This document shows positions 42,706 to 50,598 of a stretch of DNA of 64,000 nucleotides, piece by piece. The notes beneath the pieces were generated by a model. That model ran no database searches, had not been told where the DNA came from, and saw only the letters and a list, made by a program, of their open reading frames with translations. Each line of letters begins with the position of its first letter. Position 1 is the first letter of the stretch. The DNA is from Solihabitans fulvus (lineage in GTDB: Bacteria; Actinomycetota; Actinomycetes; Mycobacteriales; Pseudonocardiaceae). The position numbers and the translations under genes were made by a program. The DNA lies in the NCBI RefSeq assembly GCF_008386585.1, contig NZ_VUOB01000053.1:1-64000 (forward strand), in the 5' to 3' direction.

Positions 42706-44880
42706 GTGGGCGCGGAAGGGCGCGATGGTGAGGAGCGCCGAGGCCCTTCAAACGAGTTCACTGTGGACAATCAGATCTTCGGCGCGGCGGAAGGGTCTGT
42801 GTTCCAGGCGGGGGTGATACACGGAGATGTGTATCTGCCGAGCGCCAAGCCGCGACCGCCGGTTCCCGCGCAGTTACCACCACCGCCACGCCATTTCGCC
42901 AGCCGGAGTCGGGAACTTGCCGAACTGACCGAGCTCGTCGACGACCAGCGGCCATCGCTCGTGGTGCTCAGCGGCGCTGGCGGTGTCGGCAAGACAACCC
43001 TCGCCCTGCGCTGGCTGCACGACGTGCGCGCCAGGTTCCCGGACGGTCAGCTGTATGTCGACCTCGGTGCGTTCGCACCCACCGGGCCGGTTGAACCCGC
43101 GGAGGTCCTGGCCTGGTTCCTGGTGGCGCTCGGAGTGCCGGCTGAGCAGGTGCCGATCGGTCTGGCCCAGCGCCAGGCCCTGTTTCGCTCGCTCACGACC
43201 GAACGGTCCATCGTCATCCTGCTGGACAACGCCGTGTCGGCCGCGCAGGTTCGACCGCTGTTGCCGAACGCGTCCCGCAGTGCGGCCGTAGTGACCAGTC
43301 GCTGGCGGTTGACCGGCCTGGCCATGGACGGCGCGAGCATCGTCGAGGTGGATCCCATGGATCCCGCCGCCTCCATGGAGATGCTGCGGCAGGTCGTCGG
43401 CAATCGTCGACTGGACGCCGAACACGAGGCCGCGCAGCGACTCGCGAGCTTATGCGGTGGCCTGCCGATCGCGCTGTCCGTGGTGGGCGCGCGGTTGTCG
43501 GCAAGACCACGGCGTTTGCTGTCCACCGAGGTCGGTGATCTTTCCGGACGTGATCGGCTCGCGAACCTCGCCATCCGGGACGAGTCGTCGGTGGAAGGAA
43601 TCTTCGACGTGTCGTATGCGAGACTTTCGCCGGCGCAGGCTCGGATCTATCGACTCTGCGCGCTGCATCCCGGTGCCGAGTTCGACCTCGACGTTGCGGT
43701 CGCTGTGGTGGCCGGCCCGGCCGACGACGTGGCGGGCGCGTTCGACGCGTTGGTCGAGGCGAACCTTCTGATGGAGACCGCCGACCGCCGTTTCAGGTAT
43801 CACGATCTGCTGCGACTGCACGCTCGTCACCTCGCCGAGCAGATCGACGGCCCGGCCGCGTGCGCCGAGGTCGTGGTCCGAACGGTCGAGTGGTATCTGG
43901 ACATGACGGCGGCCGCCGAGATGACCCTCCGCCCTTCTCGTCGGCGGGTCGGTCCACGCTTCCGTCCGGTGTCCGGCCGGCCCGTCCTGTTCGCCACCGT
44001 CGCCGACGCACTTGGTTGGCTGGAGAGCGAGCGAGACAACCTCACTGCCGCCGTGCGCGCGGCAGCAGGCCAGGACCGGCCCGATCTGGTGTGGCAGTTC
44101 TGCGAGGCGATGTGGGGGTTCTTCCTACACACCAGGCACTACACAACCTGGCTGGCCCTGCACGAGCAGGGCGTGTCTGCGGCGGTGCACGTCGGTGATC
44201 GGCTCGCCGAGGCCCAGCTTCGATTCCAGGTGGCATTCGCCCTGCGAAGCCTTGGCCAGCACGCCGAGGCCATGGAACAGAGCACCCTTTCGCTGCGGTT
44301 GGCCGAACAGGAACAGGACGGCTACGCGACGGCGGTCGCATTGCTGGAGCTCGCGAACTCGTTGCAGGAGACCGGATCTCTGACCGCCGCACTCGCCAAC
44401 CTGGTGCGGGCGGAGGAGATTCACGAGGCCGCCGGTAACACCAGAGCGGTCGCGTTGTGCCGGCGCCGCGTCGGCGAGGTGCTTGCCGAACTGGGCCGTG
44501 TCCGCGACGCGATCGAACAGCTGACCTCGGCTGCCGCCGTCATGGCCGCCGTCGGTGACAGGACCGGTCAGGCCAGGGCACTTCGATCGGTCGGTGTGGT
44601 GCTCCTGCGAGCGGGGCGACCGGTCGACGCACTCGCCCCGCTCGAAGAGGCGCTGAGCCTGGCCGAGGACGTGGGCACGCCCTACTACCTGGCGGAGGTG
44701 GTCGCGGTTCTTGGTGAGGTGGCGGAACAGCGGGGCGATCTGGCCACGGCGCGCGAACAGTACGCCCGTGCCGCGAATCTCTACGCCGAAATGGATGAGC
44801 CCAAGGCGAAGGAGTTGCGATCACGGTTGGCGCGGCTCGCCCGAGCGCCATCCGACGGCGCGGACGACGTCGAGGACTGA
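42706..44880 (+). CDS. STAND NTPase: NB-ARC plus TPR, with two TTA codons
   Basis: 724-aa signal-transduction ATPase. Residues about 12-50 hold NQIFGAAEGSVFQAGVIHGDVYL, a Gly-rich repeat-like lead seen before NTPase domains in actinobacteria. The P-loop is GAGGVGKTTLA near 88, Walker B IVILLDN near 172 and GLPIAL near 254. Four or more TPR-like repeats fill the last 250 residues (ALRSLGQHAEAMEQSTLSL). It resembles AfsR without its DNA-binding part. Start GTG 42706 follows CGGGGGA; GTG 42643 is possible. Leucine TTA codons occur at 42874 and 43450, rare in such GC-rich genes, so translation may depend on the bldA tRNA. Its 3' end overlaps the convergent 153-aa gene by 60 bp. Confidence 0.88.
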   Translation: MGAEGRDGEERRGPSNEFTVDNQIFGAAEGSVFQAGVIHGDVYLPSAKPRPPVPAQLPPPPRHFASRSRELAELTELVDDQRPSLVVLSGAGGVGKTTLALRWLHDVRARFPDGQLYVDLGAFAPTGPVEPAEVLAWFLVALGVPAEQVPIGLAQRQALFRSLTTERSIVILLDNAVSAAQVRPLLPNASRSAAVVTSRWRLTGLAMDGASIVEVDPMDPAASMEMLRQVVGNRRLDAEHEAAQRLASLCGGLPIALSVVGARLSARPRRLLSTEVGDLSGRDRLANLAIRDESSVEGIFDVSYARLSPAQARIYRLCALHPGAEFDLDVAVAVVAGPADDVAGAFDALVEANLLMETADRRFRYHDLLRLHARHLAEQIDGPAACAEVVVRTVEWYLDMTAAAEMTLRPSRRRVGPRFRPVSGRPVLFATVADALGWLESERDNLTAAVRAAAGQDRPDLVWQFCEAMWGFFLHTRHYTTWLALHEQGVSAAVHVGDRLAEAQLRFQVAFALRSLGQHAEAMEQSTLSLRLAEQEQDGYATAVALLELANSLQETGSLTAALANLVRAEEIHEAAGNTRAVALCRRRVGEVLAELGRVRDAIEQLTSAAAVMAAVGDRTGQARALRSVGVVLLRAGRPVDALAPLEEALSLAEDVGTPYYLAEVVAVLGEVAEQRGDLATAREQYARAANLYAEMDEPKAKELRSRLARLARAPSDGADDVED

Positions 44881-45282
44881 GGACCGTGGCAGCAGTCGGA
44901 GGTCGCCGCCGTCCAGCAGCCACAGGTAGCCGGCGGTCGCGCAGTTCCGCATGGCGGCGCCGGCTCGCGGTTCGCGGATCACGCACTCGCCTTCCCTGCC
45001 CCGTACGAGGTAGCCCACGCCGCCTATTCGGACCACGACCACGTCGCACGAGATGAGTCGCCCGAGAGCCTCCTGCGCGACCGTGCCCGCGTGCACGAGG
45101 TCGACCTGACGCGGCGCGGCGATCACGTCGCCGCAGCTGTGCCAACAGGAGCGGGCGATGTCGATGCGCACCAGCAGGAAGCTGGCGAGGGAGCCGCTGT
45201 CCTCGCGCCAGGTGATCCGTTCGACGCCGCCGTCCACCCAGTGGGCGGCGAGGGAGACGATGGACTGTTCTGTCGCGGTCAT
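44821..45282 (-). CDS. Hypothetical 153-aa protein
   Basis: Not recognised. It is a soluble protein, with beta-rich stretches (SLASFLLVRIDIA, DVVVVRIGGVGYLVRG), four Cys including CWHSCGD, and a basic C terminus. ATG 45282 lies two bases after the stop of the glycosyltransferase-like gene, so the two are co-translated. The last 60 bp overlap the end of the convergent STAND gene, so an antisense effect between the two messages is possible. It may be an accessory or substrate of the neighbouring enzyme. Confidence 0.65.
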   Translation of the reverse strand: MTATEQSIVSLAAHWVDGGVERITWREDSGSLASFLLVRIDIARSCWHSCGDVIAAPRQVDLVHAGTVAQEALGRLISCDVVVVRIGGVGYLVRGREGECVIREPRAGAAMRNCATAGYLWLLDGGDLRLLPRSSVLDVVRAVGWRSGEPRQP

Positions 45283-45284
45283 CG

Positions 45285-46505
45285 TCAGCCTCCTGGCTGA
45301 ATCGGCCGGGGAAGCGGAACAGGGGACACCGGAACGGGCCACACGGGCTCGGTCAGGTTGAGCAGTTGGTACATCGCCTTGCGCAGAATCCCGGCTGCCC
45401 GCCCAGGTCGCGCGGTGAGCAGGTCGATGATTCCCGCGTGTCGATCGGGAGATCCTGCCAGTGCCGCACCAAGTTGCGGAAGAAGCGGTGCGCTGTGGTC
45501 GACCCGTGGTGTGCTGCGCGCGAGGATGTCGGCGGGGCCGCCGTCGCGGACCTGGTCGCGCGGATGGGCCGCGAGCAGGACCGGCACTCCGACAGCGGCG
45601 GCGTACTGCGTCGTGGAGCCGTGGTCGCCGACCACCAGGTCGCTGGAGATCATCGTTGCCCGCCAGCCCTCCTCCGGAGGCAGCACCAGCAGTCCGTCCC
45701 GCATGCAGTGACTCAGCCAGGCCAACACTTGCCTGCGGCCGTGCACGGCCCAGATGTTCGGGTGCAGCACGGCGGCCACCCGATAGTCCGTCCTGGGCAG
45801 TTCGTCCAGCAGCCTGTGGTACAGGCCGAGGCACAGGCCGAACGTCGAGTCCGTCGACCAGGTCGAGCTGACCGTGACAAGTCGCTGCCCCTCGGCGAGG
45901 CCGAGCGTCGCACGGTAGCGATCACGCAGCGGCACGCTCGCCGTCATCCGGTCAAGGCAGATGTCCCCGGCCACAAGTCCGGTGTGCGCGGCCTCGGGGC
46001 AGGACGTGTTCAGCACGTCGAGCTCATCTGGGTGGGTCAACACCGTGACGGCGGGCAACACTCTTCCCCGGTGGGTAAGGGTTTCCCTGCTCAGGCCATG
46101 GTGGGCGGTTCCACCGGGTCCGGCACTGCGACTGCCTCGCTTGTTGCCGAGCTTGCTCGCGCCGTGGGCGGTCAGCAGGACAGGACCTCGCACCTGGTCG
46201 AGATCGTTGTAGGCGGCGGCGAGCACGAGGTCGAAGCGGTGCTGGGTGACCTGCTGCCATGGCGCGACCAGACCTCCCTGGGCGCGCACGAACTCGTCCG
46301 TCCCGTGCCAGCAGCCTGCGGTTCCGGTGGGGCTGAAGATCACCTGCACTCGGTGGTCGGCTTCCAGCAGCGGTACGAGATCCATCAACCGGGTGCCGGC
46401 CACCAGATGTGGCACCATCACCAGGACGGTCCGCAGGCCAGGCCTGCTCACTCTCAGGTCGGCGTCAAGGCCGAACGGTCCGCGTATCCATTGTTCCGGG
46501 TGCAT
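45285..46505 (-). CDS. Putative glycosyl/glycerophosphotransferase-like protein
   Basis: 406 aa. The fold looks GT-B-like: an N-terminal Rossmann-type half (TVLVMVPHLVAGTRLMDLVPLLEADHRVQVIFSPTG, with HGASKLGNKRG near 133), and a C-terminal half with VTVSSTWSTDSTFG, AAVLHPNIWAVHGR and SDLVVGDHGSTTQYAAAVGVPVLLA. The last segment is like the nucleotide-sugar or CDP-polyol site of CDP-glycerol glycerophosphotransferases and similar enzymes. No exact family can be named. ATG 46505 (MHPEQW) is the only good start. It is divergent from the SARP gene (393 bp between), which may control it. Confidence 0.6.
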   Translation of the reverse strand: MHPEQWIRGPFGLDADLRVSRPGLRTVLVMVPHLVAGTRLMDLVPLLEADHRVQVIFSPTGTAGCWHGTDEFVRAQGGLVAPWQQVTQHRFDLVLAAAYNDLDQVRGPVLLTAHGASKLGNKRGSRSAGPGGTAHHGLSRETLTHRGRVLPAVTVLTHPDELDVLNTSCPEAAHTGLVAGDICLDRMTASVPLRDRYRATLGLAEGQRLVTVSSTWSTDSTFGLCLGLYHRLLDELPRTDYRVAAVLHPNIWAVHGRRQVLAWLSHCMRDGLLVLPPEEGWRATMISSDLVVGDHGSTTQYAAAVGVPVLLAAHPRDQVRDGGPADILARSTPRVDHSAPLLPQLGAALAGSPDRHAGIIDLLTARPGRAAGILRKAMYQLLNLTEPVWPVPVSPVPLPRPIQPGG

Positions 46506-46898
46506 GCCTGCCTCCCACCGGCCTGCCCGAGGGCCTTCCCCGTGTTCGCCGGACTAGGGCAACCGTGGCGGCCGGCATGGGACAGGTTGCTGACGGTGAG
46601 CGGGACGATCCACAGAAGGCACTGGTAGGACGCGTGTGCGGCGTCCTCGGACGGGCAACGCGGGACCTGGGAGCCGATCACCGCGGGGACGTATCGGTCG
46701 GCCCTTCCTCGGTTTCGCCGAACGATCTGTCAGAACGAGGTCAGTCCGGGGACAAACGAACGGTGCTTCCCGGTTCGGCCACGTGGACGACGGAAGGTCA
46801 CGCAGGGAATGCGCACTGTGACGGATTGCTGGATTGTCCCGGGGCGGCGGAGCACACTCGACGGGTCGGGGAGTGGTGACCAGCGAGGGGTGGCGCTG
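46506..46898. promoter_or_regulatory. Divergent region upstream of the SARP-TPR gene
   Basis: 393 bp. Reading of the right-hand gene could extend up to ATG 46809, but codon bias before 46899 is poor. I see no clear heptamer repeats of the SARP-box type and no confident promoter. The region should hold both divergent promoters. Confidence 0.45.
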
Positions 46899-49800
46899 GT
46901 GGAGACCAGATTCAGGATATTGGGACCGACCCAATGGAAGGTCGGCGGACGGTTCGACGATCACGGGATGCAGCCCAAGCCACGCGGCATGCTGACCGTT
47001 TTGCTGCTGAACGCGGGGAAATGGGTGCCCGTCGACGATCTGATCGACTGGATGTGGTCCGAGGACGATCCGTCGCCGAAGCAACCGCGCGGGACGCTGC
47101 ACACCTATGCGAAGCGGATCCGAGGGGCGCTCCAGTTCATGGGCCGCCCCCCGATGCTGCACAGCAAGGGCGGCGCGTACCGGTTCGACGTCGACCCAGA
47201 ACTGGTGGACTACCACGCGTTTCGGGCACTGCACCACGAGGCGAGGTCCGCGGCCGCGCGGCGGGATCACCGCCGCACCTGCGAACTCATGAAGGCCGCG
47301 TTCGAGCTGTGGCAGGACCGGCCGCTGGCCGACCTCGCCACCGCGCGGGCACACCGTTGGCGTCGGACGGTCGAGGAGGAGTTGTGGCTACCGGCGCACG
47401 GGCTGCTGTTCGGCGCACAACTCGCACTCGGTCAGTACGACGAGGTGCTTGAGGGCATCACCGACCTGCCGCCAGAACGGCAGGACGGCCTGCGGCTGGT
47501 CGAGTTGCGGCTGGAGGCCATGCATCGGCTGCGCCGCCACGATGACGCTGTCGAGTACTTCCTCCGTCAGCACAAGAGGTTCCGCACGGAACTGGACCAG
47601 CCGGCGGCGGATGAGCTGCGGCGCTTCCACGAAGGGTTGACCAGGGGGCGCGTCGCCGCGAGCGGGGACGACCTCCAGTGGCCGGCACCCCGCCTGCTGC
47701 CGCACGACATCGCGGATCTCACCGGTCGTGAGGTGCTGCTGAAGGAACTCGACGCGGCGGCGCTCGACGGCGATGGCCAACCCCGCGCGATGATCCTCGC
47801 GCTGGAAGGCACCGCTGGGGTCGGCAAGACCGCGCTGGCCGTGCACTGGGCGCATCGCATGGCCGACCGCTTCCCCGACGGCATGCTGTACGTCGACCTC
47901 AGCGGGTTCGCCAAAAGCCCCCTCGTGGAGCCGTCGGAGGTGGTGGACCGGTTCCTTGCCGCGCTGGAGTTTCCCGCCGAGCTGGTCGCCACCGCGGCTG
48001 GTCGTGCGAACAGACTGCGCAGGCTGCTGGACGGCCGGCGGATGCTGGTGCTCCTGGACAACGCGAAGAACTCCGAGCATGTCGAACGTCTGTTTCCCCT
48101 GTTCTCGACGTGCCTGGTCGTCGTCACCAGCCGACAGCGACTCGCGACGTTGAGCTCGCGTCACGGGGCGCGGGGATTTGCGGTGGATCGCCTGACGCAC
48201 GAGCAGTCGCAGCACTGGCTGACACACCGGATCGGCAGGGGATCCACTCACGACCCGACTGCGCTGGGCGCGCTCACCCGCCTGTGCGGCGGCCTGCCGC
48301 TGGCGCTCAACCTGGTTGCCGATCGAGCGAGGTCGAAACCAGGTCTCCGCCTGACGCAACTGGTTGACAGCCTGAAAGAGCGCTCGGCGCTGCTGGACAT
48401 GGGAGACGAGGGCGGTGGCCAGGACACTCGACTGCGCGCCGTGTTCGAGACCTCCTATGAGGCCCTGGGCGTTGCGGAGCAACGGCTGTTCCGGCTGTTG
48501 GGGCTGCATCCAGGACCAGACGCCAGCCTCACTGCGGTCAGCGCCCTGACCGGTAGCCCCGCCCGGCGAACCAGCTTGGCGCTGGAACGCTTGTTCGATG
48601 CACACCTGGTCGAACAGTCCGATTCGCCGGACCGATATCGGATGCACAACCTGATCGCCGACTATGCGGCGGAACTCGTCGAGGACGACGCGGAACGGTT
48701 GGTCGCCACCCGGCGGATGGTGAGCTTCTACGTGCACACCGCGCACCACGCCGACCGCGCGGTCTTCCCGCAGAACGACGGAGTGCCCGTTCCACCCGTG
48801 AGCGATGGCGTCGAACCACTGGACTTCGTCGACGACGAATCGGCTATGAGCTGGTGCATGCGTGAGAGATCCATCATCACTGCCGTAGCGCTTCTCGCCG
48901 AGGAGCTCGATCTGCACGAACACGCGGCCGCGTTGCCGCTGGCGAGTGGCCAGATTCTGAAGCGGTACGGGTGCTACGACGACGTGCTCACCGGCCTTGC
49001 CGTCGCAGTCCGGGCAACGCGTGCATCCGGGGACGTCGAGATGTCGGCCCATGTGCAGGCCAACCTCGGCTACTGCTACCTCGATCTGCACGAATACGAC
49101 AAGGCTGAGGAGAACTTCCACCGCGCGTACGAGACTCTGGTCCAGATCGGCCGACGGGACCGCGCGGACGTCGTGCTCTACAACATGGCTGAGTTGCACA
49201 TTCGTCGACGAGAGCACTCCACTGCGGTCACGTTGTGCCAGCAGGCTCTGGAGCTGGCGCGGAGCAACGGCGACGAGGCGATGGAGGCAAGGGTCCTGCA
49301 CCGCCTCGGCGAGGCCAGGCGGCGTCAGGGGCGGCACGACGAGGCCCTGAGCTATCTCAACCAGGCGCTCATGCTCTGGGGAAAGATCGATCACTCCGCC
49401 GGAGCGGGGCTCACGCTGACCGAGCTGGGCTGCCTGTACCAGGATCGCGGCGACGCATTCGGAGCGATGGGGTACTGCCATCAGGCCGCCACTGTTCACC
49501 AGCGCAATCATGATCTCGTGCCGCAGGGCCAGACGTACATTGTGCTTGCCGCGGTGCACCGGGACACCAAGGACTTCGACGCCGCCATGTCGTACGCGGA
49601 ACAGGCTGTCGAGTTGTGCCGCCGTGGCAAGGACCGGCAGCAGGAGGCGGCCGCGCTCGACGTGTTGGCACGGCTGCGCAAGGACGCGGGTGCGCCACAG
49701 GAGGCGCGCGAGCTGTGGGAGCGGGCGCTGGAGCTGTACCGCGATCTCGGCAACCCGTTGGCAGCTGGCGTTGCCGCCGATCTGAACGAGCTGGGGGAGC

Positions 49801-49913
49801 CGATTGTCCCCGAGGCGCGCGACAGCGCCGTCCGGCCGCTCTCCCCGGAGGAAGCCGGACTGTCGACCGGGCACTTCGGCCCTCCGCAGAGCCTTGGTGA
49901 CCAGCACGACTGA
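46899..49913 (+). CDS. AfsR/SARP-type regulator: OmpR-like DBD, BTAD, NB-ARC, TPR
   Basis: 1004-aa transcriptional activator. The winged-helix DNA-binding domain (residues 1-95, FRILGPTQWKVGG to GAYRF) is followed by the BTAD domain (about 100-245, DYHAFRALHHEARSAA), an NB-ARC ATPase (P-loop GTAGVGKTALA near 304-314, MLVLLDN Walker B, GLPLALN), and TPR repeats from about 700 to 970 (ANLGYCYLDLHEYDKAEENFHRAY). GTG 46899 (VETRFRILGP) matches the usual SARP start and follows GAGGGG. The gene immediately downstream encodes a small secreted peptide, so the TPR part could be a peptide receptor. It lies 22.6 kb from the NRPS operon, so control of that cluster is possible but unproven. Confidence 0.92.
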   Translation: METRFRILGPTQWKVGGRFDDHGMQPKPRGMLTVLLLNAGKWVPVDDLIDWMWSEDDPSPKQPRGTLHTYAKRIRGALQFMGRPPMLHSKGGAYRFDVDPELVDYHAFRALHHEARSAAARRDHRRTCELMKAAFELWQDRPLADLATARAHRWRRTVEEELWLPAHGLLFGAQLALGQYDEVLEGITDLPPERQDGLRLVELRLEAMHRLRRHDDAVEYFLRQHKRFRTELDQPAADELRRFHEGLTRGRVAASGDDLQWPAPRLLPHDIADLTGREVLLKELDAAALDGDGQPRAMILALEGTAGVGKTALAVHWAHRMADRFPDGMLYVDLSGFAKSPLVEPSEVVDRFLAALEFPAELVATAAGRANRLRRLLDGRRMLVLLDNAKNSEHVERLFPLFSTCLVVVTSRQRLATLSSRHGARGFAVDRLTHEQSQHWLTHRIGRGSTHDPTALGALTRLCGGLPLALNLVADRARSKPGLRLTQLVDSLKERSALLDMGDEGGGQDTRLRAVFETSYEALGVAEQRLFRLLGLHPGPDASLTAVSALTGSPARRTSLALERLFDAHLVEQSDSPDRYRMHNLIADYAAELVEDDAERLVATRRMVSFYVHTAHHADRAVFPQNDGVPVPPVSDGVEPLDFVDDESAMSWCMRERSIITAVALLAEELDLHEHAAALPLASGQILKRYGCYDDVLTGLAVAVRATRASGDVEMSAHVQANLGYCYLDLHEYDKAEENFHRAYETLVQIGRRDRADVVLYNMAELHIRRREHSTAVTLCQQALELARSNGDEAMEARVLHRLGEARRRQGRHDEALSYLNQALMLWGKIDHSAGAGLTLTELGCLYQDRGDAFGAMGYCHQAATVHQRNHDLVPQGQTYIVLAAVHRDTKDFDAAMSYAEQAVELCRRGKDRQQEAAALDVLARLRKDAGAPQEARELWERALELYRDLGNPLAAGVAADLNELGEPIVPEARDSAVRPLSPEEAGLSTGHFGPPQSLGDQHD

Positions 49914-50163
49914 TCGCCCAACAGCGCTCTTGTGCCGTTGAGCGCGCTCTACTGTGCGTTGGTCGAATCACCAGATCCACTTCGGCGGTACGGCCCTACC
50001 ATCAACCAGTCGATTGACTGTTGCGTCGTCCAGGTGTGCCTCGTGCTCCGTACGTGTGTCACCTGAATGGCCGTACAGCACTCGATGGTGCGCCCCGTGA
50101 TGGAGGGGTCACCTGACCTGGATAGATTCCACCCGACCGAAACTTTGACGGATGGAGAACGCA

Positions 50164-50322
50164 GTGCGGCGAGCAGTCGCGAACTGTCTGCTGGGTGTCA
50201 TGGTCCCTGGAATCATGATGCTGGGAGGCGGGGTCAGTAATGCGGATGAGTCCACCCACCTGACCTCGTCTCCCGCTACCTCCCAGCACGACGCCACTCC
50301 GGAGTCGCTTCGATGGTGCTGA
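50164..50322 (+). CDS. Small secreted peptide (52 aa) downstream of SARP-TPR regulator
   Basis: Short gene ending at TGA 50322. GTG 50164 is chosen because GGAG lies six bases upstream; an ATG at 50152 would add four residues but has no SD. The first 27 residues form a signal peptide: basic start (VRRAV), hydrophobic core (CLLGVMVPGIMMLGGG) and a SNA cleavage motif before DES. The predicted mature part is 25 residues, polar and rich in Ser/Thr/His, ending ATPESLRWC. It follows the SARP-TPR gene by 250 bp on the same strand and is closed by a strong terminator 22 bp after its stop. This arrangement is like RRNPP receptor/peptide pairs, but no relative is recognised and the role is inference. 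Confidence 0.6.
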   Translation: MRRAVANCLLGVMVPGIMMLGGGVSNADESTHLTSSPATSQHDATPESLRWC

Positions 50323-50343
50323 CCTAGACACCCGGGGTGTTCA

Positions 50344-50394
50344 GCGTGCCCGGCCCACTGGTATTGGGCCGGGCACGCCGCTGTCCGGGGACAG
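50344..50394 (+). terminator. Strong double-hairpin terminator
   Basis: A perfect 14-bp stem (50344-50357 with 50365-50378, core CGTGCCCGGCCCA) with a 7-nt loop, followed at once by a second stem CTGTCC-GG-GGACAG (50381-50394). It lies 22 bp after the small peptide gene and supports that gene as the real end of a transcript. The convergent GH31 gene ends at 50599; the 204 bp between hold nothing else I can identify. Confidence 0.85.
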
Positions 50395-50598
50395 CTCACT
50401 GCTCAACCGACCTTGTAGTGCCGACGTGTTGTCATGTTCCGCTCTCTCATGCGCTGTGTGCAGCCTGCCCCCACTGGGCTGTCGAAACAAGGCGGAGCAA
50501 TGGAATCAAGTATCACCACCCCAACCGGTGAATGTGACGACGGCAGCCGGACAGCCATGGCACGGCGGAGTTGTTCGGGTGAGGCACAAGGCGTCGAC

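Noticed and set aside
47388..49907. Minus-strand open frame of 839 codons opposite the SARP gene
   Set aside because: No domain or SD; the plus strand encodes clear BTAD, NB-ARC and TPR regions.
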